A stretch of DNA of 7,809 nucleotides, taken from positions 1-7,809 of the forward strand of contig JAZGFA010000201.1 in the NCBI GenBank assembly GCA_036478975.1, in the 5' to 3' direction. Numbering within the stretch: position 1 is the first letter of the stretch; every line of letters starts with the position of its first letter. This document shows positions 1-5,252 of the stretch, one piece after another. A program made the translations under genes and the position numbers. The notes under the pieces are model-generated. The model saw nothing but the letters and a program-made list of their open reading frames with translations, was not told where the DNA came from and ran no database searches. This DNA comes from Robiginitomaculum sp036478975 (lineage in GTDB: Bacteria; Pseudomonadota; Alphaproteobacteria; Caulobacterales; Maricaulaceae).

Positions 1-85
1 CGCCGGCGCGGCCTGGCGCGGTGGCGAGGGCGAATATGGTTTCGCCTAATGGCTGTTGGCTATTTATATCGGCGCGGTTTATCAT
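1..85 (-). CDS. mnmE: MnmE (TrmE) tRNA modification GTPase, N-terminal fragment
   Basis: Only the first 28 codons are in the window; the gene runs off the left edge. It starts with ATG at 85-83, preceded by GGAG at 94-91 (5-base spacing). The fragment contains TIFALATAPGRAG (residues 16-28), the hallmark MnmE N-terminus (family pattern D-T-I-x-A-x-A-T-x-P-G-R-x-G), which begins the tetrahydrofolate-binding domain. The usual Asp before TIFALAT is Glu here. MnmE acts with MnmG to modify the wobble uridine of certain tRNAs. The family is about 430-460 residues, so almost all of the protein, including its GTPase domain, lies outside. Its place downstream of rho fits alphaproteobacterial gene order. 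It is divergent from the lipoprotein gene starting at 139, leaving only 53 bases between the two starts. Identification rests on this short but very characteristic motif. Confidence 0.85.
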   Translation of the reverse strand, partial: MINRADINSQQPLGETIFALATAPGRAG

Positions 86-138
86 GGGCGCTCCATAACG
101 CCGCCGCGCGTAAATTGCAAAGGGTAAGAGCCGCCATC

Positions 139-1044
139 ATGTTAAAGCCCGCTTCACTATTACCCCTTGCCCTTAGCTCCGTTTTGCTTTTCAGCGCCTG
201 CAACCCTGACGAAGCAGAGCAAAATGCGCCCCAAGAACTAGGCGCCATTAGCTGGCCAAGCGTTCAAAGCGCCCTGTCTTGCCTCGCCGAATCTGGCCCA
301 ATTATTTCCGCCCATCGCGGGCGTGACCTCAAATCAAAACGCTTTGCCGATAACAGCCTTGAGGGACTTAGGGCCTTGCGAAAAAGCGGCTTTATCATGG
401 CCGAAATTGACGTGGCGCAATTAAAGGACGGCACGCTGATTTTATACCATGACGGGATTTGGGACGAACATAGCACGGGCAGGGGGGCGGTCGCCGCATC
501 CAGCTGGGCGCAGGCGGAAAAGATTTTACTTAAAACCAAGCGCGGCGATATTACCGCCAGCCATCTGCCGAAATTTACTGAGGTTTTAGACTGGGCCGGC
601 GGGCAGTTTTATTTTGAGATTGATTTTAAATCCTCCGCCGATGAAGTCGCAGTTATTACGGCTATTAATGTGGCCGGCATGACCAAAAATGTTGTCCTAA
701 TTTCCTATAACCAAAAGCAAGCGGCGCGCCTGCGCAGGGCAGGGCGCAAAATCACCGGCGGCGATATGATGGTCGCGGTTTCCACACGTTCCGTGCGCGA
801 TTTCAAGGCGCTCAAAGCAGGGCCAAGTTTGGCGTGGACGGGGACAAAGGGTTTAAATGAAACGCTGATTAGCCAATTAAACGCGCAGAGTATTCCCGCC
901 GCCTACGGCATGATGTCGCCCAAATATGCAACGCCGGCTAATTATTCGGCCCTTTCCGTGATTGTCACCGACTATGCGCGCGAGGCCAAACAAAAAGCCG
1001 GCCTACGCCAATCGGGCGTAAGCCGGCTTAGAGCCTGTAAATAA
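139..1044 (+). CDS. Glycerophosphodiester phosphodiesterase-family lipoprotein (probable)
   Basis: Predicted 301-residue envelope protein. Starting at ATG 139 it opens with a lipoprotein-type signal: Lys3, a hydrophobic core, then LFSAC with Cys21 as the likely lipidated residue (Phe at -3 makes the lipobox imperfect). AAGAG at 126-130 is a suitable ribosome site. An in-frame ATG at 49 would add 30 arginine-rich residues, bury the signal and run antisense through the mnmE start, so I prefer 139. The body resembles the GDPD TIM barrel: HRG at 59-61, N72-S73 in place of the usual Pro-Glu-Asn-Thr, ExD metal ligands E89 and D91, KDGTLILYHD ending in the second catalytic His104-Asp105, and E160/K164 in FEIDFK. 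The family hydrolyses glycerophosphodiesters to glycerol 3-phosphate and an alcohol; substrate and activity here are inferred. It stands alone, on the opposite strand from its neighbours, and converges on rho with 22 bases between stop codons. Confidence 0.75.
   Translation: MLKPASLLPLALSSVLLFSACNPDEAEQNAPQELGAISWPSVQSALSCLAESGPIISAHRGRDLKSKRFADNSLEGLRALRKSGFIMAEIDVAQLKDGTLILYHDGIWDEHSTGRGAVAASSWAQAEKILLKTKRGDITASHLPKFTEVLDWAGGQFYFEIDFKSSADEVAVITAINVAGMTKNVVLISYNQKQAARLRRAGRKITGGDMMVAVSTRSVRDFKALKAGPSLAWTGTKGLNETLISQLNAQSIPAAYGMMSPKYATPANYSALSVIVTDYAREAKQKAGLRQSGVSRLRACK
992..1029 (-). terminator. Intrinsic terminator of rho
   Basis: Read on the minus strand this is a 15-pair stem: AAGCCGGC pairs with GCCGGCTT, then one U-G pair, then TACGCC pairs with GGCGTA, closed by the 5-base loop CGATT. 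It is followed by a run of five T (two of them in the stem). It begins 37 bases past the rho stop codon. On the plus strand the U-G pair becomes a C-A mismatch and no T run follows the stem, so the element is directional for rho. It lies wholly within the last codons of the convergent lipoprotein gene. Confidence 0.85.
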
Positions 1045-1066
1045 TTCGCGGTCTATTTGTTCAGGG

Positions 1067-2389
1067 CTATTTATTCATAGAGGCGAAGAAATCTTCATTG
1101 TTTTTCGTGTCTTTTAATTTGCCGAGTAAAAACTCAATCGCGTCCATCGTGCCCATTGGGTTTAGGATGCGGCGCAGCATATAGGTTTTTTGTAAAACCC
1201 CTGGCTCGATTAAAAGCTCTTCTTTACGCGTGCCGGATTTTGTCACGTCAATGGCGGGGAAAATGCGTTTGTCGGCGACTTTGCGGTCGAGGACAATTTC
1301 ACTATTGCCCGTGCCTTTAAATTCTTCGAAAATCACTTCATCCATGCGCGAGCCCGTATCAATAAGCGCTGTGGCGATAATGGTTAGGCTTCCGCCTTCT
1401 TCAATATTACGCGCCGCGCCGAAAAAGCGCTTAGGCCGCTGCAAAGCATTGGCGTCAACGCCGCCTGTTAAAACCTTACCGGAGCTTGGCACAACCGTAT
1501 TATAGGCGCGGCCAAGGCGAGTGATGGAATCGAGCAAGATAACCACATCTTTGCCATTTTCCGTAAGGCGCTTGGCCTTTTGAATAACCATTTCTGCCAC
1601 TTGAACATGACGGGTTGCAGGCTCATCGAAAGTGGAGCTAACCACTTCGCCTTTTACCGAGCGTTGCATGTCGGTAACTTCCTCGGGCCGCTCATCAATC
1701 AGCAAAACCAACACGTAACACTCTGGATGGTTGCGCTCAATTGAATGGGCAATGTTCTGCAGCAATACGGTTTTACCCGTGCGCGGCGGGGCGACAATCA
1801 AGGCGCGCTGGCCCTTACCGATCGGCGCAACAATATCAATCACGCGGCCGGATTTATCCTTCGTGGTCGGGTCATCTATTTCCATGGTCATGCGCTCATC
1901 CGGATAGAGCGGAGTCAGGCTATCAAAATGGACCTTATTGCGCGCCTCTTCTGGCGTGCCAAAGTTTTGGGTAATGACATTGGTCAGAGCAAAATAACGC
2001 TCGCCGTCAAGCGGGCTGGCAATTTTGCCCGATACGCTATCGCCCGTACGCATGCCGATTTTACGGATAAGCTGCGGGCTAACATAAATATCATCTGGGC
2101 CGGGAAGGTAATTGGCTTCGGGGGAGCGCAGAAAGCCAAACCCGTCCTTAACCACCTCTAAAACTCCGTCCCCGTGAACCTCAACATCGCTTTCGGCCAT
2201 TTCCTTAAGCACGGCAAAGAAAATGTCTTGCTTGCGCATATTGCCCGCATTTTCAATGCCGACCGCTTCAGCAAAGGCGATAAGTTCGCCCGGCTTTTTC
2301 TTTTTCAGATCATCGAGGCTGATTTCTATCAGCGCGTCAATCGCGTCTAAATCAACGGTATATGTTTTTTTAAGCTTAGAATCGCTCAT
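1067..2389 (-). CDS. rho: Transcription termination factor Rho
   Basis: Hexameric RNA-dependent ATPase/helicase that ends transcription at Rho-dependent sites. The protein is 440 residues (E. coli 419; the extra length is at the N-terminus). In order: Rho N-terminal helical domain (about 20-70); cold-shock RNA-binding fold with DGFGFLR at 82-88 and YLPGPDDIYVS at 94-104; Walker A APPRTGKT at 200-207 (K206, T207); catalytic Glu233 in LLIDERPEEVTDM; Walker B ILLDSITR with D287; Q-loop PSSGKVLTGGVD at 301-312; R-loop region GSRMDEVIFEEFKGTGN around 346-362; arginine finger R388 in SGTRKEELL. All key residues are present. The start is ATG with AAGAG eight bases upstream. It lies 132 bases downstream of hemJ on the same strand, so it may be read from its own promoter, from hemE-hemJ, or both. 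It is followed by a strong intrinsic terminator. Confidence 0.98.
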   Translation of the reverse strand: MSDSKLKKTYTVDLDAIDALIEISLDDLKKKKPGELIAFAEAVGIENAGNMRKQDIFFAVLKEMAESDVEVHGDGVLEVVKDGFGFLRSPEANYLPGPDDIYVSPQLIRKIGMRTGDSVSGKIASPLDGERYFALTNVITQNFGTPEEARNKVHFDSLTPLYPDERMTMEIDDPTTKDKSGRVIDIVAPIGKGQRALIVAPPRTGKTVLLQNIAHSIERNHPECYVLVLLIDERPEEVTDMQRSVKGEVVSSTFDEPATRHVQVAEMVIQKAKRLTENGKDVVILLDSITRLGRAYNTVVPSSGKVLTGGVDANALQRPKRFFGAARNIEEGGSLTIIATALIDTGSRMDEVIFEEFKGTGNSEIVLDRKVADKRIFPAIDVTKSGTRKEELLIEPGVLQKTYMLRRILNPMGTMDAIEFLLGKLKDTKNNEDFFASMNK

Positions 2390-2483
2390 ATGTAATCTCT
2401 TTGGGTGGTTTTCGCCTAATAGCTTTGTTTTGTAAATCTATGTAAGGCAGATATGCGGCGCGAATGCCCGCTATATTTTCTTG

Positions 2484-2509
2484 ATTATCCTAATTTTGCG
2501 CTTCGTCAA
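2484..2509 (-). promoter_or_regulatory. Weak candidate rho promoter
   Basis: The 132-base gap between hemJ and rho holds on the minus strand TTGACG (2509-2504), a good -35 match, and GATAAT (2489-2484), a good -10 match, but only 14 bases apart, shorter than the usual 16-18. No convincing hairpin terminator for hemE-hemJ is seen in the gap. A rho promoter here is plausible; these exact boxes are uncertain. Confidence 0.25.
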
Positions 2510-2521
2510 GAGGTTTACTCC

Positions 2522-2953
2522 TTAGAAGGGCTTCACCACGGCGAGGATAACCACCGCTATTATGATAAGCGCCGGAACCTCATTAAGAATCCGGTAAGTT
2601 TTTTCACTGCGTGGCCGCTCCCCCCCGGCAAATTTTTTCCGGTCTGCCGACATAATGCCATGATAGGCCATAAGCGCGGTTACAAGCGCAAGCTTAAGGC
2701 TAAGCCAGTGACCATATGTGCCCGTATGAATAGCGTGCCACACGAGAATAAGCCCAAAAACCAGCGCCGATAACATGGCCGGAGTCATGATGATTTTAAG
2801 CAAGCGGCGCTCTTGACCCAGCAGCGCCATTTCCTGTTCTCCGCCTGGCACGGCTTTGCTGTGGTAAACATAAAGCCGCGGCAAATACATCAAGCCCGCC
2901 ATCCAAAATATCACCGATATAATATGCAGGGCTTTAATCCAAAGATAGAGCAT
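2522..2953 (-). CDS. hemJ: Protoporphyrinogen IX oxidase HemJ
   Basis: Small integral membrane protein (143 residues, normal for the family) that oxidises protoporphyrinogen IX to protoporphyrin IX, the penultimate step of heme synthesis, at the inner membrane. Four hydrophobic segments are visible: about 3-25, 55-75, 83-102 and 124-141. The family's conserved N-terminal histidine is H10 (WIKALHIISVIFWMAGL) and the conserved lysine of the third helix is K87 in WLSLKLALV; LPRLYVYH (24-31) and NEVPALI (124-130) are also typical. The ATG overlaps the hemE stop by one base (TAATG), and AGGGG lies nine bases upstream, so translation is probably coupled to hemE. Older annotations call this family UPF0093 or CopD-like; the hemE neighbour favours the heme role. 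Confidence 0.93.
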   Translation of the reverse strand: MLYLWIKALHIISVIFWMAGLMYLPRLYVYHSKAVPGGEQEMALLGQERRLLKIIMTPAMLSALVFGLILVWHAIHTGTYGHWLSLKLALVTALMAYHGIMSADRKKFAGGERPRSEKTYRILNEVPALIIIAVVILAVVKPF

Positions 2954-3978
2954 TAGGCAATTCCCCTGACGCGGTTAACCACGGCCTGCACGCTTTCGAT
3001 TTTAACGTCAGGGCTAACCCCGTGGCCAAGGTTGAAAATATGCGGCCCGCCCTTGCCGTCCTCAAGCACGCGGTCAACGCCAGCCATTAAAGCCTCTCCG
3101 CCCATGCGCAATAAAAGCGGATCTAAATTGCCTTGCAGCGGCATGTTTTTCGGCAGGCGTTCACGCATGGCCGCAATAGACGTATCCGTGCCAATCGCCA
3201 TGGCGCTAATGCCCGTATCGTGCGCGTATTTGATAGCGTTTAAACCGGCGGCGCGCGGAAACCCCATAATCGGGCAGGTAATACCCGCCGCGCGTATTCG
3301 GGTGATAATTTGCTGGGTTGGCTTAATCACGTAATTTTCAAACTGAAAGGGCGATAAGCCCTCGGCCCAGCTTTCAAATATCTTTAAAACGTCCGCGCCG
3401 GCTTTGGCTTGCTCGATAAGATAATCCGCGCTCGCCCGTGCCAATATGCTGAGCAGGTCTGCCATTGCCTCTGGGTGCTGATATGCAAACCTCTTAGCCA
3501 CTTCTTTACTGGGGGAGCCTCTGCCTTCAATCATATAGGTGGCAACTGTCCACGGGCCACCTGCAAAGCCTATGAGAGTAGTTTTGTCATCAAGGGCGGC
3601 TTTAACTAAAGATACGGTTTGATAAATATTGGATAGGCGGTCGGCGCAACCTTTTAGTTTAAGCGCACTAATATCGCTAGGTTTTATCGGTTCCAGCACG
3701 GGGCCGATGCCTTTGATAAAATCAACCTTTCGCCCAAGCCCCATAGGGATAAGCAAAATATCGGCAAATAATATAGCCCCGTCCATAGCGTAGCGGCGAA
3801 TTGGCTGGAGCGTCGCCTCGGCAGCCCGCTCTGGGGTCATGCAAAACTCTATGAAGTTTTCAGACTTTGCCCGCAGCTCTAAATATTCAGGCAGGTGACG
3901 GCCAGCTTGGCGCATCATCCATATAGGGGAGCTTTTAACGGATTTACCATTTAAAACGTCAAGAAGGGGCTTGGTCAA
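2953..3978 (-). CDS. hemE: Uroporphyrinogen decarboxylase HemE
   Basis: Cytosolic TIM-barrel enzyme that removes four carboxyl groups from uroporphyrinogen III to give coproporphyrinogen III. 341 residues, typical length. Signatures: WMMRQAGRHLPEY (20-32) with substrate-binding R23 and R27; FADILLIPMGLG (71-82) with catalytic Asp73; GGPWTVATYMIEGRGS (140-155) with Tyr148; FESWAEGLSP (201-210); LQGNLDP (281-287); FNLGHGVSPD (315-324) with His319. The start codon is TTG: an in-frame TGA four codons upstream (3990-3988) rules out anything earlier, and GAGGA at 3989-3985 lies six bases before it. First gene of the leftward hemE-hemJ unit; its upstream region is the replication origin. An AT-rich TATAAG (4027-4022) on the minus strand could serve as a -10, but no good -35 precedes it. 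Confidence 0.98.
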   Translation of the reverse strand: MTKPLLDVLNGKSVKSSPIWMMRQAGRHLPEYLELRAKSENFIEFCMTPERAAEATLQPIRRYAMDGAILFADILLIPMGLGRKVDFIKGIGPVLEPIKPSDISALKLKGCADRLSNIYQTVSLVKAALDDKTTLIGFAGGPWTVATYMIEGRGSPSKEVAKRFAYQHPEAMADLLSILARASADYLIEQAKAGADVLKIFESWAEGLSPFQFENYVIKPTQQIITRIRAAGITCPIMGFPRAAGLNAIKYAHDTGISAMAIGTDTSIAAMRERLPKNMPLQGNLDPLLLRMGGEALMAGVDRVLEDGKGGPHIFNLGHGVSPDVKIESVQAVVNRVRGIA

Positions 3979-4030
3979 AACATATCCTCATGGCTGCTAA
4001 GCAATTTCTTTCTACCCTTTACTTATATAT

Positions 4031-4051
4031 TAAAGGTAGTGGAAGTAGTAG
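4031..4051 (+). other. DnaA-trio-like run (tentative)
   Basis: Read in triplets the plus strand is TAA AGG TAG TGG AAG TAG TAG. Five of seven fit the DnaA-trio pattern [T/A]-A-[G/A] known from Bacillus subtilis unwinding regions, and the run is followed by a GC cluster (GGCC) and a DnaA-box-like TGTGGCTTT at 4056-4064. That order (trios, GC cluster, box in TGTGG orientation) is the one I recall for the characterised element, but the box is poor in its second half. Confidence 0.35.
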
Positions 4052-4070
4052 GGCCTGTGGCTTTGTGCGC

Positions 4071-4116
4071 AATTATTAATTTACGTTAAGTTATATTAAA
4101 AAAGGCTTAAACTATT
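4071..4116. other. AT-rich putative DNA unwinding element
   Basis: 46 bases with only seven G or C, the most AT-rich long stretch I see in the window, next to the DnaA box cluster that begins at 4151. It is a natural candidate for duplex opening. It also contains the phased TTAA motifs and the CtrA-type site, so opening and CtrA binding would compete if both occur. Confidence 0.55.
4096..4110. promoter_or_regulatory. CtrA binding site (TTAA-N7-TTAA)
   Basis: TTAA at 4096-4099 and TTAA at 4107-4110 with exactly seven bases between, a perfect match to the CtrA recognition core. In Caulobacter, CtrA sites in the origin repress replication in swarmer cells. Two more TTAA motifs precede it at 4086-4089 and 4076-4079, each separated by six bases, giving motif starts 10, 10 and 11 bases apart. 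Confidence 0.65.
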
Positions 4117-4150
4117 CAGATCCGTAAACAGGGAATAGGCGGGATTATAA

Positions 4151-4159
4151 TTTTGCACA
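4151..4159 (+). promoter_or_regulatory. Degenerate DnaA box (one mismatch)
   Basis: TTTTGCACA differs from TTATNCACA at position 3. Together with the oppositely oriented box two bases away (4162-4170) it could form a facing pair. Confidence 0.45.
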
Positions 4160-4161
4160 AG

Positions 4162-4170
4162 TGGGGATAA
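4162..4170 (-). promoter_or_regulatory. Degenerate DnaA box (one mismatch)
   Basis: Minus-strand TTATCCCCA differs from TTATCCACA at one base. GGGGATAAG at 4163-4171 is repeated in inverted orientation as CTTATCCCC at 4238-4246, which suggests that this variant is deliberate. Confidence 0.5.
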
Positions 4171-4209
4171 GCAGGTTTTAGCTAGATATAATGGGTGAAA
4201 TTGCCGCAG

Positions 4210-4225
4210 AGCCTGTGGACAGGCT
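4210..4225. repeat. 16-base dyad containing a DnaA-box-like half
   Basis: AGCCTGT-GG-ACAGGCT: seven-base perfect inverted arms around a two-base centre. The left arm and centre include TGTGGACAG (4214-4222), a DnaA box with two mismatches. It could be a site for a dimeric protein or for two DnaA molecules; the binder is unknown. Confidence 0.6.
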
Positions 4226-4238
4226 TGGGCATAAAAAC

Positions 4239-4247
4239 TTATCCCCC
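4239..4247 (+). promoter_or_regulatory. Weak DnaA box (two mismatches)
   Basis: TTATCCCCC, with C for A at positions 7 and 9 of TTATCCACA. It is supported mainly by its inverted partner at 4162-4170. Confidence 0.35.
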
Positions 4248-4280
4248 TAATTTGCCAAATTCGAAAACCATCTATTAAGG

Positions 4281-4289
4281 TGTGCATAA
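4281..4289 (-). promoter_or_regulatory. DnaA box, perfect consensus
   Basis: TGTGCATAA on the plus strand (TTATGCACA on the minus), a full match to TTATNCACA. It is followed by an AT-rich run to 4313 (5 G or C in 28 bases). It also overlaps a near-CtrA site: TTAA at 4275-4278, seven bases, then ATAA at 4286-4289. Confidence 0.8.
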
Positions 4290-4352
4290 ATAGAAGATTA
4301 TATCCAATAAAGTTCCGCTTTCATCTTGGCGGCGCAGGGTTTAGGCTTTGCC

Positions 4353-4361
4353 TGTGTATAA
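4353..4361 (-). promoter_or_regulatory. DnaA box, perfect consensus
   Basis: TGTGTATAA on the plus strand (TTATACACA on the minus), a full match to TTATNCACA. The plus strand also reads TATAAA at 4357-4362, a possible -10 for the ppsR-family gene 57 bases downstream, though no good -35 is visible. GTTTCCACA at 4372-4380 is a further, two-mismatch box in the opposite orientation. Confidence 0.8.
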
Positions 4362-4399
4362 AGGGTGCGCTGTTTCCACAGCATATTGTCGCCCGTAAA

Positions 4400-4404
4400 G
4401 AATC
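4400..4404. promoter_or_regulatory. GANTC methylation site (CcrM-type)
   Basis: GAATC lies inside the origin just before the ribosome site of the ppsR-family gene; GATTC follows at 4470-4474 within that gene. In Alphaproteobacteria CcrM methylates the adenine of GANTC in a cell-cycle-dependent way. GANTC also occurs elsewhere in the window, so occurrence alone is not special. Confidence 0.4.
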
Positions 4405-4418
4405 AGTAAAAGGCCCGC

Positions 4419-5252
4419 GTGAAACAGCCCTCTAAAGCTTCGATATATTTCCATGTCCACCTTGTCTCCGATTCGACCGGCGAAACCCTTGTGGCGGTAA
4501 TGAAGGCGAGCTGCGCGCAATATGCCCACGCAACGGCGCTTGAGCACTTGCACACGCTTATTCGTACCCCCGCGCAAATGGAAAAGGCCTTGCGCCACAT
4601 TGAAGAGCGGCCCGGTATTGTTCTCTATACGATTGTAAACCCAGAGCGGCGCCGTATGCTTGAGGCGCGCTGCGCCAAGCTTAACCTGCAAGCGGTCTCC
4701 ATCTTGGATACAACACTCGCCACGCTAGGCCGCTATCTTGGCGCGGATATGAGTAGTGAGGTTGGGGCCCAGCGTAATCTTGACGCGGAGTATTTTCAGC
4801 GGCTCGAGGCGCTTGATTTTGCCATGGCCCATGATGACGGGCAAAACATGCCGGGGCTTAAAAACGCCGATGTTATTTTACTGGGCGTGAGCCGCACCTC
4901 TAAAACGCCGACCTGTATTTACCTGGCTAATCGCGGAATTAAGGCGGGCAATATTCCGCTTGTGCCGAATGCGGAGCTTCCAGATTATGTTACGCAGCTA
5001 AAGGCCCCGATGATTGTCGGACTTGTCGCGCGGCCAGAGCGGATTGCAGAAATTAGAGAGCAGCGCCTTGTCAGCTTAAAGGCGGGGGACGCGACCGCCT
5101 ATTCTGACCACGATCAGGTCAAAGATGAAATGCTCAAATCCAAACGGCTTTTTGCCCGCAATGGCTGGCCGACCGTGGACGTGACCCGCCGCTCCATCGA
5201 GGAAACCTCGGCCTGGATTATTAACCGCTACCGCGAGCATAGACGCTCATGA
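4419..5252 (+). CDS. ppsR: PpsR/PDRP family kinase-pyrophosphorylase (DUF299)
   Basis: Bifunctional Ser/Thr kinase and phosphotransferase that inactivates and reactivates either pyruvate,phosphate dikinase or PEP synthetase, setting flux between pyruvate and PEP. 277 residues, usual length. Signatures: HLVSDSTGET (14-23) near the N-terminus; AMAHDDGQ (135-142); the nucleotide-binding loop GVSRTSKTPT (156-165), matching the family pattern GVSRTSKTP; NIPLVPNAELP (178-188). Starts at GTG 4419 with AAAAGG five bases upstream. Sequence alone does not say which target enzyme it controls; in Alphaproteobacteria pyruvate,phosphate dikinase is the likelier one. First gene of the rightward operon; its promoter must lie in or overlap the origin, so DnaA or CtrA binding may affect it. 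Ends in a four-base ATGA overlap with maf. Confidence 0.95.
   Translation: MKQPSKASIYFHVHLVSDSTGETLVAVMKASCAQYAHATALEHLHTLIRTPAQMEKALRHIEERPGIVLYTIVNPERRRMLEARCAKLNLQAVSILDTTLATLGRYLGADMSSEVGAQRNLDAEYFQRLEALDFAMAHDDGQNMPGLKNADVILLGVSRTSKTPTCIYLANRGIKAGNIPLVPNAELPDYVTQLKAPMIVGLVARPERIAEIREQRLVSLKAGDATAYSDHDQVKDEMLKSKRLFARNGWPTVDVTRRSIEETSAWIINRYREHRRS

Larger units (their letters stand above)
3979..4418. other. Chromosomal replication origin (oriC), hemE-proximal type
   Basis: 440 bases without a protein gene, between divergent hemE and the ppsR-family gene, the position of the experimentally known Caulobacter origin. Contents from left to right: an AT-rich run (4002-4034); a DnaA-trio-like run (4031-4051); an AT-rich stretch with four phased TTAA motifs, the last two forming a CtrA-type site (4071-4116); degenerate DnaA boxes at 4151-4159, 4162-4170, 4214-4222 and 4239-4247; a 16-base dyad at 4210-4225; perfect DnaA boxes at 4281-4289 and 4353-4361; a second AT-rich run (4286-4313); and a GANTC methylation site at 4400-4404. 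Genes on both sides are transcribed outwards, co-directional with replication from here. No convincing IHF site was found by eye. The call is by synteny and motifs, not by strand-skew analysis. Confidence 0.87.

Noticed and set aside
2..49. Plus-strand reading frame ending at TAA 47-49 (ending in EYGFA), which looked like the end of an upstream gene coupled to ATG 49.
   Set aside because: The minus strand of the same bases encodes the unmistakable MnmE N-terminus with a start and ribosome site, so the plus frame is its shadow.
40..54. Near-identical words TTCGCCTAATGGCT (41-54) and TTCGCCTAATAGCT (2411-2424) near the starts of mnmE and rho.
   Set aside because: A match of this length with one mismatch is expected by chance several times in a window this size, and the first copy is inside mnmE coding sequence.
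1032..1068. Imperfect inverted repeat AGCC...GGCT with AAATA...TATTT across the convergent gene ends, considered as a terminator for the lipoprotein gene.
   Set aside because: The stem is broken by a bulge and a large asymmetric loop, and no clear T run follows.
4096..4287. Minus-strand open frame inside the origin, possible small protein.
   Set aside because: It has no recognisable domain, no convincing ribosome site, and runs through DnaA and CtrA sites; best seen as chance.
4301..4313. Possible IHF site around TATCCAATAAAGT.
   Set aside because: It matches only the first half of WATCAANNNNTTR with a mismatch and fails in the second half.
4341..4691. Minus-strand open frame antisense to the start of the ppsR-family gene.
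   Set aside because: Shadow of the conserved plus-strand gene, with a composition typical of antisense translation.
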